A DNA stretch of 64,000 nucleotides, from the NCBI RefSeq assembly GCF_022376445.1, contig NW_025954997.1, positions 248,001-312,000 on the forward strand, in the 5' to 3' direction. The notes under the pieces are model-generated. The model did not search any database. It was not told the origin of the DNA and was given only the letters and a program-made list of their open reading frames with translations. This DNA comes from Fomitopsis serialis (lineage: Eukaryota > Basidiomycota > Agaricomycetes > Polyporales > Fomitopsidaceae). Positions 1-12,228 of this stretch are shown here, piece after piece (position 1 is the stretch's first letter; the number at the start of each line of letters is the position of its first letter). The translations under genes and the position numbers were made by a program.

Positions 1-2215
1 GGCCGTATTGTTCGCCCTCGTCTGCGTCGTCGATCCATGAGCCGGGATGGTCGTCGGCTTCGTCTGCATCTTCGCCCCACGGGCCGGGGTGGTCATCCTC
101 CACGGCCGCGAACTCGTCGGAGTAGAGGGGGAAATGGTCCGCGTGGGCGGGCGCGTCGTCCTCGTCGGAGTAGACATGGATGGGCGAGGAACTGTGCACG
201 AAATTGTGCGGAACAGAACCATCATCTCCATATATGATCCTAGCATGAAGAACGTGAGTAATGATTACGGGTCGATGGACTAAGACCTTACCTTTCCCTA
301 TCAGCCACGGCGTCGGCTAGGCCGCTATCACTGCGAAACAAGGTCAGCATACTCCATTCGAGCACGACAAGGGAAGCCCATACCTGACGGAATGCCCATC
401 ATCCTCATCGCTCGGGGCATCTTCCTCCTCTTCATCGCTCTCCACGACAAACCGATGGCGCCGCGCAGGAACCGGGGGCACAAAGTCCACGTCCTCCTCC
501 TCGGACCCAAGGTCGTCTCCGTCCTCATCCGAGCCCACAACCAACGCATCGTCCTCTCCAATCGCGCCTCCTACCGCCAGGTCCTGCCGGAACGGCGGCG
601 AATGCCGCTCCGCGCCGTCCTCCGCGCCGTCGTCGTCGATGAAGCTGCTCTCATATCCACATTCATCGTCCTCGTCACCGTCCTCGCTCCCGCTCGCGCT
701 CCCGAGCCCGCCAAACAGGCGGCTCCGTATCATCGGCACGAACCCATGCGCGCCGCCGTACACCACACTCCCGTCCTCGTCGTCCACGTCCGTCACGTCT
801 TCCTCGTCTATGCCATCGTCGTCCCCGTCCCCCTCCTCCGGCCACGCCCACTCCCCCCTCCGCCGCCCGAACAGGACCCCGTCCAGCCAGTGACCCATCC
901 CCTCTGCCCTGTCCCCGTCCCCGTCCGACTCCTCGTCCCACCCGTGCGACTCGTCCAACCCAGCATGCTCGTGGTTCCGCGCGTGCCCCGGGTACACCCT
1001 GTCGCACGCGGAGCACATCCCGTCCCAGATCTCGTGCCCGCAGTCGACGCACCGGTAGATCCCGCCGTCCTCCGCGTCGTGCATCCCGAGTATCGTGTGC
1101 AGCGCCGCCGCCGCGGGGGGTGGGTCCGGGAAGAACAGCGGTGCGCCCGCCCCCGCCACGTTCGCGAGCGGCTTCCGGAAGATCCCGTCCCACGGGTCCG
1201 CGCGCTCGTGCGGTGCGTCGGGCGCGTCGGGCGCGGGGGGATTCATCGGCGGGTCCGCGAGGTCGCTCCTGAAGAAGTTGCCGACCATGTCCTTGACCGC
1301 CCAGACCTCGATGGGCCGCTCGCGCAGGACCGCACGGCAGTGCGGGCACGTCTTCTTCCGGAGGAGCGCGGGGAGCACGTCGTGCGGATGTGCGTCGGCT
1401 GGCGGCGACTGGAACCACGCGACGAGGCAGCCATGGCACGCGATGTGCCCGCAGGGCGCGAGCGCGTAGGGTTTGTGCAGCGGGTCGAGGCAGATTTGGC
1501 ACATGAGCGACTGGTGCAGGGTGGAGAGGAGGGTGCGTTGTTTCGAGACGAGCTGGAGATACGGTAATGAGCGAGTGACGCAGAGTGATAGGTTCTGTAC
1601 GTACCTCGGACTTTGCGGCGAGCTGGGCCTTGAGTGACGCCACTTCCGCAGAGAGGGCAGACGTGTCGGGTGACTGCGCCTTCTCCTTCCCTTTCAGAGA
1701 CATAGCAATAGCCTTGACAAAAGTGAATATCCGCGGAATGCAAGGAGTGATGAGAAGCTCACCGGTGGAGACACAGGTCGGGGCTCGGGGCTGGCCGTCT
1801 TGACTGTCGGCGACGATGCAATATGAGGGATACCGTGCGTACTGTTGGCCCCAGCGCTGGTAGACGGGCCTGCGACGAGAGCCATCGCAGCCTTCCTGGC
1901 GCCAGAACGCGACCGCTTTCTCGATAGCCTCGAGCCTGGCACACCAGGCACGGGCATTGCGAGTACTCGCGGGGCCTCGGTAGTCTCAACGACAGGGTGC
2001 CGTTTGCGCTTGCGTTTCCTCTTCCTTTCCTTAGTCGAACTGTCGCGGTGTGGCTCAGAAGCGATCGCAGCGCCCTTGCCTCTGTTCTGTTCGCTGTTAC
2101 GTGCGCCTTCCCTGTCGCTCGTGTCCTCCGAGTCGGAGCGCACTCGCTTGCGGCTGTTCCTTGAAGTGGGTGCGTTGCTTGGACCTGCGCCGATTGGGCC
2201 GGTCGCACTCGACAT
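1..2215 (-). CDS. RING-finger protein with coiled coil and acidic tail (5-exon model, 3' end off window)
   Basis: Proposed exons, in minus-strand order: 2215-1763, 1712-1605, 1552-384, 330-292 and 239-<1; each junction has GT..AG and keeps frame. The first ~150 residues are basic and disordered with a lysine/arginine run. Exon 2 and the start of exon 3 form a heptad-rich coiled coil. A C3HC4 RING follows at about residues 204-265 (MCQICLDPL, CGHIACHGC, CPHC), then a second C-x2-C...C-x2-C cluster about 150 residues later (CVDCGHE..MCSAC), which looks like a zinc ribbon. The rest is a very acidic Asp/Glu/Ser tail that stays open to the window edge. RING domains of this type usually act as E3 ubiquitin ligases by binding an E2; that role and a nuclear location are inferred. 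The start was chosen at 2215; an in-frame alternative is at 2266. Confidence 0.85.
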
Positions 2216-2572
2216 TGGCAGGAGGTACGTCGTCTGTCCGAGTCGCCAGAAGCAGCGCCGCGTCACGCTTTCGCAAGTCGTGTGCAGTCGTATTCACTGT
2301 TGCGACGGATTCCTAACGAGCGCAGTTGACAACCGCAGAACGCAGCAGATGAGTGCTGGAAAGAAACCGCAGACTTTGAGTTTGTGGGTGGCCACATAAT
2401 GATACCACGTGACTACCTTCCTAAAGCGGATGTTGTCCTCCGTCGTCGCGCACGTCGAGCTCGGCTCCCTCATCGCCGCCAGCACCGCGCTGGACGTCCT
2501 CGCCGCCATCCCCGTCATCGCCCACGACATCCGCCTCGCGCCCACCCTCGTCTGTCTTTTCTCAGCCTCGCG

Positions 2573-4119
2573 ATGCGCCCCGCCCGCCTCAGCAGCAACC
2601 ACTTCGACGTGCCCGCGCACCGCCCGCAGAGCCCGCGAATAGGCTCGTTCTTTTGCTCGCCGGACCTCAGCAGCTCTCGCTGGCAGTCGTTGCGATCTCA
2701 AGTACGCGACCGTGCACCTGCTTTTGGCAGCGCGCTGCACGACGACGGTCCCACCTCGGTCGTTTTCCAGCCCTTGGATGCGCTGCCCTCGTCGTCAGAC
2801 AAGCCGTATGGCTCGCCGCGACACCGTCCGGGCTTCTCGCATAGTACATCCCTGGGCAGCTCTATCCCACCATCACCCATCCTTACAGACGTTGGCTCGG
2901 CGCCCGCCCTGCCCGTCCTCTCGCCGTACGCTACCGAGAGCTCGAAACGGCTCACCCTCCGACGCACGAAACGCAGCCGATTCTTCACCCTACCGCAGTT
3001 CGTGGAGACTCAGGCGTTCTGGCTCGTCCTGTACTTCACGTTCAATCTCGGGCTGACGCTCTACAACAAGCTGGTTCTTGTCCACTTCCCCTTCCCGTAC
3101 ACGCTAACTGCGCTTCACGCACTCTGTGGGACGCTCGGAGGCTTGACCTTACGGAGACGGGGTACCTACGTGCCTGCGAAACTCAGCGCGAAGTCATCGG
3201 CTGCACTGGCGGCGTTCGGTGTGTTGTACGCGGTTAACATCGCGGTAAGCAATGTGTCGTTGCAGATGGTGACCATTCCGGTGCGTAGTCCCTCTATCGA
3301 TGCTGGCCTTCAATCTCATTCCCTTTAGTTCCACCAAGTCGTCCGCGCCGCAACGCCCATCTTCACTACCGCCCTCTCCATGCTTCTCTTCGGCACACAG
3401 TTCACTCGCCTGAAGATACTCTCCCTCATCCCCGTCATGGCTGGCGTAGCCCTCGCGTACGTTCCTTCTCCTTCTCCTTCTCCTTAATCCGACCGACCAC
3501 TGACTGACCCTTAGCACCTATGGCGATTACTACTTCACCTTCCTTGGCCTCCTTCTCACCCTCCTCGGCACCTTCCTCGCCGCGCTCAAGACTATCTACA
3601 CCAACGTCCTCCAGTCCTCGCCTAGCAGCTCCCGCCCACACTCGGCGCGTCTCCCTGTCCCCCCGCGCCTTGCCCTTCACCCACTTGACCTCCTCACGCG
3701 CACGTCACCCCTCGCCTGCGCGCTCTGTCTCTTCTACGCGTGCGTATCCGGCGAGCTCGGGCAGGCGCGTACGTCGTTGGTGCCGCACACGATGGCGGGC
3801 TGTGGGCGCGTACTCGTTATACTGGGGAACGGCGTGATCGCGTTCGGGCTGAACGTGGTCAGTCTGAGCGCGAACAAGAAGGTCGGGGCGCTGAACATGA
3901 CGGTGGCTGGTGAGTGTCTTCAGTACACGTCAGCCTGACACGATGAACTGACAAGTGGTGGCAGCGAACGTGAAGCAGGCGCTGACGATCCTCTGTGCGG
4001 TGGGCATCTTCCACCTGACAATCACCCCTGCGAATGCGCTTGGGATATGCGTCACCCTTGCAGGCGGCGCGTGGTATGCGTGGGTTGAGTACTCCGTGAA
4101 ACACCGCAGCTCAGCGTAG
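2573..4119 (+). CDS. Triose-phosphate/nucleotide-sugar transporter family protein (DMT superfamily)
   Basis: Four exons: 2573-3280, 3329-3456, 3515-3909 and 3965-4119. All introns are GT..AG and 48-58 bp; the product is 461 residues. The first ~140 residues are Ser/Pro-rich and probably cytosolic. From about residue 146 the protein is a series of hydrophobic segments, beginning FWLVLYFTFNLGLTLYNK. It contains the family's characteristic NxxLTLYNK and VSLxxVxIPFHQVVRAxTP stretches, the latter across intron 1, and ends with LAGGAWYAWVEY. These are hallmarks of the fungal TPT/EamA-like group of Golgi or ER sugar-phosphate and nucleotide-sugar exchangers. The substrate cannot be read from the sequence. 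The ATG at 2573 is the first one in frame close to the conserved part; upstream in-frame codons encode an Arg/His-rich stretch unlike a protein start. Head-to-head with the RING gene, so they may share a promoter region around 2220-2570. Confidence 0.9.
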
Positions 4120-7100
4120 GTGTGAAGAAAACGCCACGGGCAAGTCCTCATATGTCCGCCTATCCGACATCTCCGCATGCAGTTCATCACTATCTCCTTT
4201 TACCCTCACCCTTTTGTCGTTATTGTATTGGTATGATTTTGTACATGGACTTTGAGATGCAATGGACTCATCCGAATGTGTAGGATGGAGTTAATGTGTA
4301 TTAGTGTTTTGTAGTATGTATCCTCAGCCTAGTTTATAGGATGACAATCAATGCTATTGATGTCCAGGACATATTGGTGCCAGGGACAACACACATTCAA
4401 GACTCAACAAACATGGCCCCTTTTACCAAATATGGAAATTTTCATATATGAAAGTTGACTAGAAGGCCCCCTGTGCAGCCACACAGAAATATCTCCATGA
4501 GATTAAAAGCAAACCACCTGTGTCTGCCCAGGTCAAACCAGTGTCAAGTGTGCAGGACCAGCACCTACCCACACAATACTTGCCAAATTTGTCAGAACAT
4601 TTCTGAAAGCAGGAGTGCATTTGTCTGTCACATTCTGTGCTACCAAGCTCATCTCTAGCTCCCGAGTCTGTTTCTATTGCTGTTTCTCTGATATCTGAGC
4701 TTGTTGAATTTGCTTACTATGTCTTTTCTTGCATTAGAAGTAGTATACCACATTGTCTCTAGTTCCTCTGCACATTTAGCTTGTTGCACTTGTTGCACTT
4801 GTCTCAGAGTTTCTGTATCTCTGGATACACATTACTGTTTTCTATATCCTTGAATATGTTCCTATTGTCTCCTTTCCACATTTAGTCTATATAAGCTCAG
4901 ATGTAGATAAGCTCAGACTGTAGATTGTACTCTAGAACAAGTATTTTATTTATCCTATTTCTATTGACTCCTCTGACCTCTCACCTGAGCTCTGGACATC
5001 TGTCTGACCTCTAAGTCTTATCTCACTTTCTCCAACTTTCCTCCAACTCTATCTCTGCACTCTGCATTCTGTTCTCCATTCCCCAAGTCCTCAATTTCCT
5101 ATGAGTGACAGTTTTGCGGACAATTACTTAGGGGCAAGTCTTACTTTCACGTGACTCAGACTTAATGGATGCCCGAGGTGAGACTGAGGCAGCCTTGCCA
5201 AATCAGGACAAACTTCACACTTGCCAGGGCCACTGCTCCAGATGGTTTCCCCATTATTCTCTACGACACATAGTGTTCCTTCATTCATTTCATCCACTTC
5301 TGTCATATGTGTTACAACATCTTTGCCTCTCAATATCATGGGAACCACGGGGACTAGTCATGGCTCTCCCCGGTGTCTGAATTTTCTGAAGCATATCAGG
5401 CCATATGTCTCATCGATAATGATTTCTTAAGAGGAATTTCACTTTTGTAGAATCATAAGTGGGCTTTCAGATTTGTGCTATCCATGCAGATCCATGCTGT
5501 GCAATGAACAGCACCGCACATAGACAGAGTTGCCACAGATGGCTGACAATTCTGCATTAAGTGATTGACAAGCCACCAAAGCAGAAGCAGGTGTTCTAGA
5601 GTGGAGAATACAACCAATCTATGGCTCGCTGCAATCTATATACAGATTGACATGGTCAGAAATATCTGTGAATGCAGGGATCAAGGGTACAAAATGGAGC
5701 AAATTTATGTCTAAGGTGTACAGTTTACATGTCAAGTAAGTAGTAAGTCTTACGCAATAACTAAGTTGTGGATGTCAGTATTTGTTTTGAAACAATGACT
5801 GTCATAATTTCCTCTGGACTTTGGACCTCCAACCTTTGATTTTATCTCAAGGGCACCTTTGTTACAATATCCAAAATATATGACAGTCATTGTCGTGGAA
5901 TAATACTTAATCACTGGGACTCACACTTGGATTGTAGTTGCCACTTCATTTTGTAGAATCGTGACTTAGATAGATCACTTATTGTAGAGCTTGGACCTAG
6001 ATTTGGCAGTGTATTGTGTATTGTACTCCTGGAACTTAATGTTCTTCATCCATTCATTGCCCTTACATGTGAGTTTGAGCTCTTCTCCCTAGCTTTGATC
6101 TTTCTTGCTGATTGCCTTGGTAAAGTTCTCATTGGCCTTAGGTGATCCTTGGTAGCTTACTGAGGTCGACCACAGGTTTTTGCTTGTTAGCCAATGAGTA
6201 ACTTGATTTGAAATAGCTCAGGTGTGTTGCATAATACATGAGGGTTGACGTACCTACTACTGGTTTTCAGAAACAGCTGGTCTCTCATCAGGCTGGGCAC
6301 TCATTAACTCAGTGAAGCTACTGTGGACTCAGGGCTATACACAAGGTCAGCTCATGACCTGCTGCTCTAATTGACTTTTTGCAGTGCTCTGCAGCCCAAC
6401 TCAAAGAGATCCATCACTTCCTCAACCAGACAACTATCTCATAGCCAACACCTTGGGAATGACCAGCTATCAGCAAGCACCCTGTTGCTGGTGGCCAGCC
6501 AGCTGCTGCTGCACTTCCAGTCACTTGGTAACAAAGCCTTCAAAGTGGTGTTCCTATGGCACCACCAACAGTCTTGCTCAGATTCTCAGCCCCTATCTCT
6601 GCAGTCACTTCCTCCTTCATCAGGAAAAAAGCATATTACTTGTGGGACTTGCCCAAGACGCCCAAGTGAATTTAGCTCCAAAGACAAGTCCCTTGCCATT
6701 TTTGCTTGAGCATGATGCCCAAGACACGTTGTTCCTGGTATAACTTGGCAGTAAGTTTGTGCCGTCGCCTAAGGTGCGTGGCTCCTTGTATGACTTGGTA
6801 TTAAATGTGTACTATTATGTTCAGCACATTGCTTCGCTTCCTTAATACCAAGTACACGTTACAGCCCAATGTATCCTATTACCTTGTAGAGCCAATAGTA
6901 CCACTACCACTTGGAGTCAAGCTCCTCGTCATGACTGTCTTGTAAACAAGGCGTTCAGGTTGCATTATTTCTATCCCTCAGGATTTGATTCGGGAGCGGT
7001 AAATCATATTGACACATCGAGTTTGGTACAGCAACGAATAGCTAGGGACTGCAAAGTACAACACAGCATACAACAGAGGTCACAAAAGTACAACAGAGGA

Positions 7101-7327
7101 GACACAGCGTAGTAGTACCACAATATCACACCATAAGAGTACGTAACCTGGGATGGAAACTTGATGTGAACGGTACATACTGTACACCTTCCGAGTTCGA
7201 TACGTGTCGAGACATTGATGTTGCAGTCAGTTGTTCTGTGAAATCAGCATTAATGGTAGATTGCTATCTGACCATAGGAATCAGACTCACATTGGAAAGC
7301 GTAAGTGACGTACTAGCTGCTGTTCCA
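4120..7327. other. Gene-poor AT-richer intergenic stretch
   Basis: About 3.2 kb with visibly lower GC than its flanks and no ORF with recognisable domains or a plausible exon chain. Overlapping ORFs near 6371-6743 are compositionally biased (Ser/Gln/Cys-rich) and in several frames, which suggests decayed repeat DNA. I could not assign it to any element. Confidence 0.5.
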
Positions 7328-10201
7328 TCAGGCATCTCCTCCCTCAGTGTTGTCCAACTGGTCGTGCTCTTCAGCTGCTGGTGTGCCTCTGTCATGCTCG
7401 GCCTGCTCCTCAATGGCATTGCCGTCTGAAGCTGCATCTGCTTCTATGTGGCATGCATCAGACCATTTGCACCTTGCCAATATGCTCTCACTCACCTGGC
7501 TCTGCAGCTGCGCCAACAGCTTTGCCTTTTGAGGAACCAGTCTTCGGCCTAGACGGTGAGCTCGGCGCACTTCTCGTTGCAGGAGCTGCTGACATAGAGG
7601 ACGGCTTAGTGCACCCGGCTGTCTTCTTCAATGTGCCACCAGATGAAGGCTTCGGTTGCACTGCAGGTTTCGTCTTGGCACCGCTACCGGACGCCTCAGC
7701 ATCGTCTTGATCCGCGCGGTCATCTTCAAGTGCAACAGTCTGCAGCTTCAACCAGTTGATGAACATATTGTTGTTGTCCTCGCTGTCCACCGTGTCGATA
7801 CCGACACCGCTCTCTGCTCTTCCCCTGGAACAACAAATATTAGCAGCTACTACACGCCACCAACTTGAAGCAATACAACTTACTTGATGCCCTCCCACAG
7901 CAGCCTCTTGGTCGCCGTGTAATAGTCCGGCACGTTCTGTTCCATTGCCTCGAGGATCGACATGAGGTCATCCCATCTGTAGGATAGTCAGTAGGTCACG
8001 CAATAAAACACAGCGGTCAACTCACTTGGGTGCAAACAGCTTGTTTGAGAATGACACCGCTGTGTTCGCAGCGACTTCCCTCAAGCCAAGCTCAATCTGG
8101 AAAACAAGATTGAATATTACATATCATAACGACGAAAACACTTACGGAGTTGCACACCAATGCGATTAGGTTGTCCGGGACCTCACTGAACTCCTCCGTC
8201 GGGGTGGTCGACTTGGCATGGCCCACGAACCACTGCTGCGCGATGATCTTGGCGATTGCAGGGTGTCGGAATGGTACCTCGGCCTTGACGTGTGATTTCT
8301 GATGTGAGACGTGAGACGTGCATTGCGCAATAAAGAAATGTAAACATCGCTGAGTGATGATATACGGACCTTGCTGATGGTATTCTTGTTGTCCCAAATG
8401 ACCTGCATCTCCCCAAACACAAAGTTAGGGATGCTTCGCTTGCCACCCCTCACCTTCATGATGTGCGTCGTCAGCAGCCAGTTCACAAGTTGAGTCCGCT
8501 TGTGACCCTGCATGACGTTCAAGCCGTATGCATGCTCGACAATAACCTTCGCCTTTCTCTTCATCTTGTTGCGAAGCTGCAACACAATTGTCCAGACCTG
8601 CACAGCGTCAACTACGATCAGGGAATCCACTACAGTACTTACCACATCCCTGACATTCTTGCGCTGGGTGTTACCCTCCTCTTCCCGCCCATTCCTCAAC
8701 TTCCTATACGCGGCACGCACCGTCACCATCTTCTTGCCATCCTTGTCGACGGAGTCGCGCGCATCCTTGAGGGCATCAGTGACAAGCACGTCGTTTGACA
8801 CGAGGTGGGAGCTCGTGATCGTCGTGTCCGACGTCCACGTGGTCCTGAGACCCAGTATATTGCGCAGGCAGTATTGCGCCATGTTGACCAGCGGCTTCAT
8901 GTCGACGGGCAGGTCGCTGGCTTTCATGCGGACACGCAGATTTGAATTGGTCCGCTGCGAGGTATGCGCCTTCTTCGTGTTCGTCTGCGGCATCTCCTAT
9001 TTCGTCCGGCGGTGTTGTGTTCCGTATGGTCAGTTGGGTAGCATGTGTCAATGAAACATTGAACGTACTATGACATCGTCCTCGTCCTCACTCAACCTTT
9101 CTCCGTCATCGTTCTCAGCCTCCGAGCTGTTTGACTGTGTGGCATCCAATTGGTCACCATCGTCAGACGAATCCTGTCTTGCAGCTCGCGCCTTGCCCTT
9201 CGAGGAAGCTGTCTGAGAGTTCAAGAGCAGTGAGTGAGTACAAGTTAATGTGAGATGGTCATACACATACCTTGTTGGTCTGAGTCACAGTGACTGAGCT
9301 TGTGTTCTTCCCTGGAGCTGCTTTCTTCTGCGACACTCTCTCATCACCTCCATTGTCACTGTGCTCGCTGTCCGTCATCTCCGACTTCTTTCTATTTCTG
9401 TTGGCCGTCTGCACTATGTCTGCAATCCGATCAATTTGTCAGGGAGTGATGATGGGACAGACTGTGAGTAACATACCGAGTTTCTGTGTGATGGCCTGCT
9501 CTCCCTCGGTTAGCGTCCTCACACCCTTGTAGGCTGGCCTTGGTTTAGCTTTGAGGATGTGCAGGTCAGAGTATGCGCGCGCATAATTTACTTCACTCAC
9601 GACGAGACGGAGCAGGCGCAACCTGCTCCATTGCGATGTCACCATCGTGCTCCTGCTCCTGCTGGTCGCCCTGACCGGCTCCCTCGCCTTTGCTTCTGCT
9701 TTCACCATTGCGATCGTCGTCTGACCCGGAAGCTGGTTCCGGCACCATCTTCGCCTTCTTGCGTGAGGGCTGCAGATCTTCCTCCTCGTCTGAAGCTTGC
9801 TCTTCGATGGCCAAAGCGGCCGCACGCTTGCGCGTGTCTGGTGTCGAGCTCAGGATGTAAGCTCTCGCGCAGGGTCTTGCACTGATGGTGCACGTACCTT
9901 CCCGCCACTCATCGTCCTGCTCCCTCTGCAACGCAGCCTTGCGTTTCAGCAGCTCATCCAGCTGCTTCTGCTGCGTGGGTGACCACTCTTCGCCACTGTC
10001 GCCTTCGCCTGCCCCTGTGGACTTCTTGCTTGTTGTCGTGGATTTCTTGCTTGTTGCCAAGGTTGATTTCTTACTCGCCGCGCCCAGCTTGCTTGCCTTG
10101 ACTGTCTTCCGATCTCTAGACTTTGCGGCCCTGGTTGTGGGCCCATTGTCCGTGTCTTCCTGTTTCCTGGCGCTGGATCGAGTGGCACGCGGGCTAGACA
10201 T
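7328..10201 (-). CDS. DUF6532-like basidiomycete protein with long charged N-terminus (12 exons)
   Basis: Proposed exons, minus order: 10201-9898, 9837-9601, 9548-9477, 9419-9271, 9212-9069, 8996-8643, 8597-8370, 8298-8146, 8096-8026, 7976-7884, 7824-7496 and 7443-7328. All introns are GT..AG, 45-72 bp, and the frame holds throughout, giving 749 residues with no internal stop. The N-terminal ~350 residues are lysine- and acid-rich with poly-Ser/Lys stretches (SKKST repeats), suggesting a nuclear DNA-associated or disordered region. The C-terminal half is an alpha-helical domain (for example VVWTIVLQLRNKMKRKAK, FRHPAIAKIIAQQWF, IALVCNSIELGLREV, KLFAPKWDDL) whose pattern I recognise as the DUF6532 family, common and expanded in agaricomycetes, function unknown. 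The family call is from memory of the pattern. A dioxygenase fragment lies directly upstream on the same strand. Confidence 0.8.
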
Positions 10202-10229
10202 GATGGGATGCTGGCAAAAGCAGAGGAAG

Positions 10230-10665
10230 GATGATGGAAGCGAGACAGAGCGAGCGTAAACGAACCTCGAGCGAACTCTGCGCGCTGTCCCCCGTCGGCG
10301 CTCCGAAGTTCCCGCGAGCGTGCACCCCAAGGCTCTCATGTCCAGATGGCATGAATAAGTCCAGGACGTGTGCACCAGATGCGCGTTGGCCGCGGTAGTG
10401 TAGATTGTAATGAGTAAAGCGATACGAGGGGAAAATGCATAGGTGAGCATGTTGAAGTGGTACGACGAGGCCGGCTTCATGCAAGCAAAGTTCGCCACCT
10501 TCAAAATCGCCTATGGGAAATACGAGGCATATTGAGTCGTTGTTGCTGTCTCGGTGCGCTTGGGTGGCAACGTTCACATTGATGACGAGACCAAGGAATG
10601 GGTGGACAGGGGAGGTATGGTGATCCGGCAGAATGCTAGCTGTGAGCCCATTCAGCGCATTTGCC
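10230..10665 (-). pseudogene. Fragment of a TET/JBP-type 2OG-Fe(II) dioxygenase
   Basis: An open stretch on the minus strand from about 10665 to the ATG of the DUF6532-like gene. It carries HPFLGLVINVNVATQAHRD, then CLVFPIGDFEGGELCL, then THYNLHYRGQRAS. This order (strand, HxD iron ligands, GGEL turn, distal His, Arg for 2-oxoglutarate) is the double-stranded beta-helix core seen in fungal TET/JBP relatives, which oxidise methyl groups on DNA bases. The reading frame opens after a TAA at about 10668 with no ATG; the upstream half of the protein is not visible. I therefore call it a truncated remnant, or at most one exon of a gene disrupted upstream by the palindrome array. Family recognition is by motif only. 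Confidence 0.65.
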
Positions 10666-10675
10666 CATGAGCATT

Positions 10676-11115
10676 AGTGAGCCGAGGCATCCATTAAGCC
10701 CATGCCATCGAGCAGCCGACGCCGGCCGATGCGTCCTCTTCCGCCTATGGTGTTTGGGCAGCCGGCGGTCTTCTGCGTCCATAGTGATTGGGACGGCCGA
10801 CGGGTCAGTGTAGCATAGTAATGTATACAGTACGAGCTGTTATTACTGAGCCATCCGATCCCCATTGGGTACCCGACATCGGCTGGTATAAGACCGCAAC
10901 GGCTTTTACACCTGCCCTATAAGCATAGTGCAACCGACCTCGGATGCATCTATGGCCATCGGTTGGCCGGCGTCGGATGGGTGCACCTTGCGGCCTTTCC
11001 TGTTAAGACGTTCGAAGACCGGCGACCCGACGTCGGGTGCCCCTAACACCATAGGAATGGCCGATGTCGGTGGGCCCCATACTCATTGGGCAGTCGAGGT
11101 CGGCCGGCCTCCCGC
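10676..11115. repeat. Array of short GC-rich palindromes (CCGACnTCGG type)
   Basis: Roughly 440 bp in which variants of GGCCGACGTCGG recur in both orientations about every 40-60 bp, for example near 10720, 10790, 10875, 10938, 10967, 11029, 11062 and 11094, often next to CCCATTGGG-like or CACCATAG words. The array ends at the Gypsy 5' LTR. Such clusters resemble subterminal repeats of large DNA transposons. No ORF is present. Confidence 0.5.
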
Positions 11116-12055
11116 TGTCCTGAGCCAAAACTGTTTGGCTCATGGAACATGGTACTCAAATGGAACATCTTGGTACTGACAGAGTCTATCTTCAGACACT
11201 GCACAGCCCCGGAGAAGAGGGACAGACCCCATTTTCTAGGGTTCTCTGCACAGCCAGCTACTCCATGGCCCCAGATTGCACAGCCACAGGCTCCACAAGC
11301 TAAATATAGATCTAGGGTCCAAGCACCCAGTACCCTGGATCACTTTGTACCCTAGAAATGAGCCCATGACTAGGTGCACAGCATGCCGACACAGCCCTCG
11401 CTGAGCAATCAAGGTCAGTAGAGACCCCGGAAGCGGCCAGAGTGGGCCCGTGGCAGTGTATTGGGGTGCAACGAGTCAGATGAACACACAGCCACCCCAA
11501 ATGACTCAGCTTGTGGAGAATGACTAAGGGATGACTCAACACATGTAATTAGTATTAGATCAGCGTATTCCTCATGTATATAAGGACCTGCGAAGTGGCA
11601 GGGAGAGGCAAGCAAGTTACCCCCAGACAAAGCTCAGACAAGTCGTGTCGCTGCCAAGTCTGCGGTGTAGTGCAAGCCACTCCTAGCCTAGCAATAGAGT
11701 ACAGTGAGCCCAAAGTCTAAGTGTGACTGTAAGCCTCTGTTGAGCTAAACTAGTGAAACTTGCTCGGTAAGCTGTGATCCATAATCAGTACTATCATTCT
11801 CGTCTAGTCACGTCCACGCCCTCGTCAAGTCAGGTTGCTGATCAGCTCACGTATTCAGTCACATCACGTCACGTCCACGATATACTTCACGTCCGCTGAG
11901 CAGTCAACCTACTTGTGGTAAGTAAGGAAACTGTTTCTACTAACTCACTTCACAGATAACAACCTACTCGAGTTCCCCCTCCACAACGAACAACTGTGAT
12001 AGCCCGGTATTGTCCTTACCCGGTGAACCGCAGCAGAAAACATTTCTGACCTGAC
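11116..12055 (+). repeat. Gypsy 5' LTR
   Basis: 940 bp, TG...CA ends, matching 45038-45977 almost base for base. Seen differences include one C in a CCCC/CCC run near 11205 and a few substitutions near the 3' end, such as TTACC versus ATACC near 12016. The high identity implies a fairly young insertion. Confidence 0.9.
11577..11585 (+). promoter_or_regulatory. TATA box of the Gypsy LTR
   Basis: TATATAAGG inside the LTR, followed about 30 bp later by a purine-rich AGGGAGAGGCAAGC stretch suitable for transcription start. The same word occurs in the 3' LTR near 45498. Confidence 0.55.
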
Positions 12056-12060
12056 ATCAG

Positions 12061-12078
12061 TGGAGCCCACCGCGAGGG
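12061..12078 (+). other. Putative primer-binding site
   Basis: TGGAGCCCACCGCGAGGG starts 5 bp after the 5' LTR end. Position and the leading TGG fit a tRNA primer site; I could not identify the tRNA. Confidence 0.45.
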
Positions 12079-12228
12079 GGAAAACCTATACTTGAGTACA
12101 CAAAGCTGTGAAGATCTACTGGAAACAGTCTATTGCCACAGCCTAGTTTGCTCAGCCTAGTCAACGACATCACCAAAATCTCACGCCAAGATTAATCCCC
12201 ACACGAATTCAATTAGGAACGAAGAACC

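Noticed and set aside
392..1567. 391-codon plus-strand ORF opposite the RING gene
   Set aside because: Arg/Val/Pro-rich mirror of the minus-strand exon in GC-rich DNA. The minus strand has RING motifs and consistent splice sites.
2409..2642. Plus ORF beginning MTTFLKRMLSSVVAHVELG, with a hydrophobic stretch
   Set aside because: Looks protein-like in part but overlaps the transporter's start in another frame and has no partner exon. It could be an upstream remnant; not supported enough to call.
6371..6743. Overlapping ORFs in the AT-richer region
   Set aside because: Two frames equally open over the same bases with low-complexity products; no coding signal.
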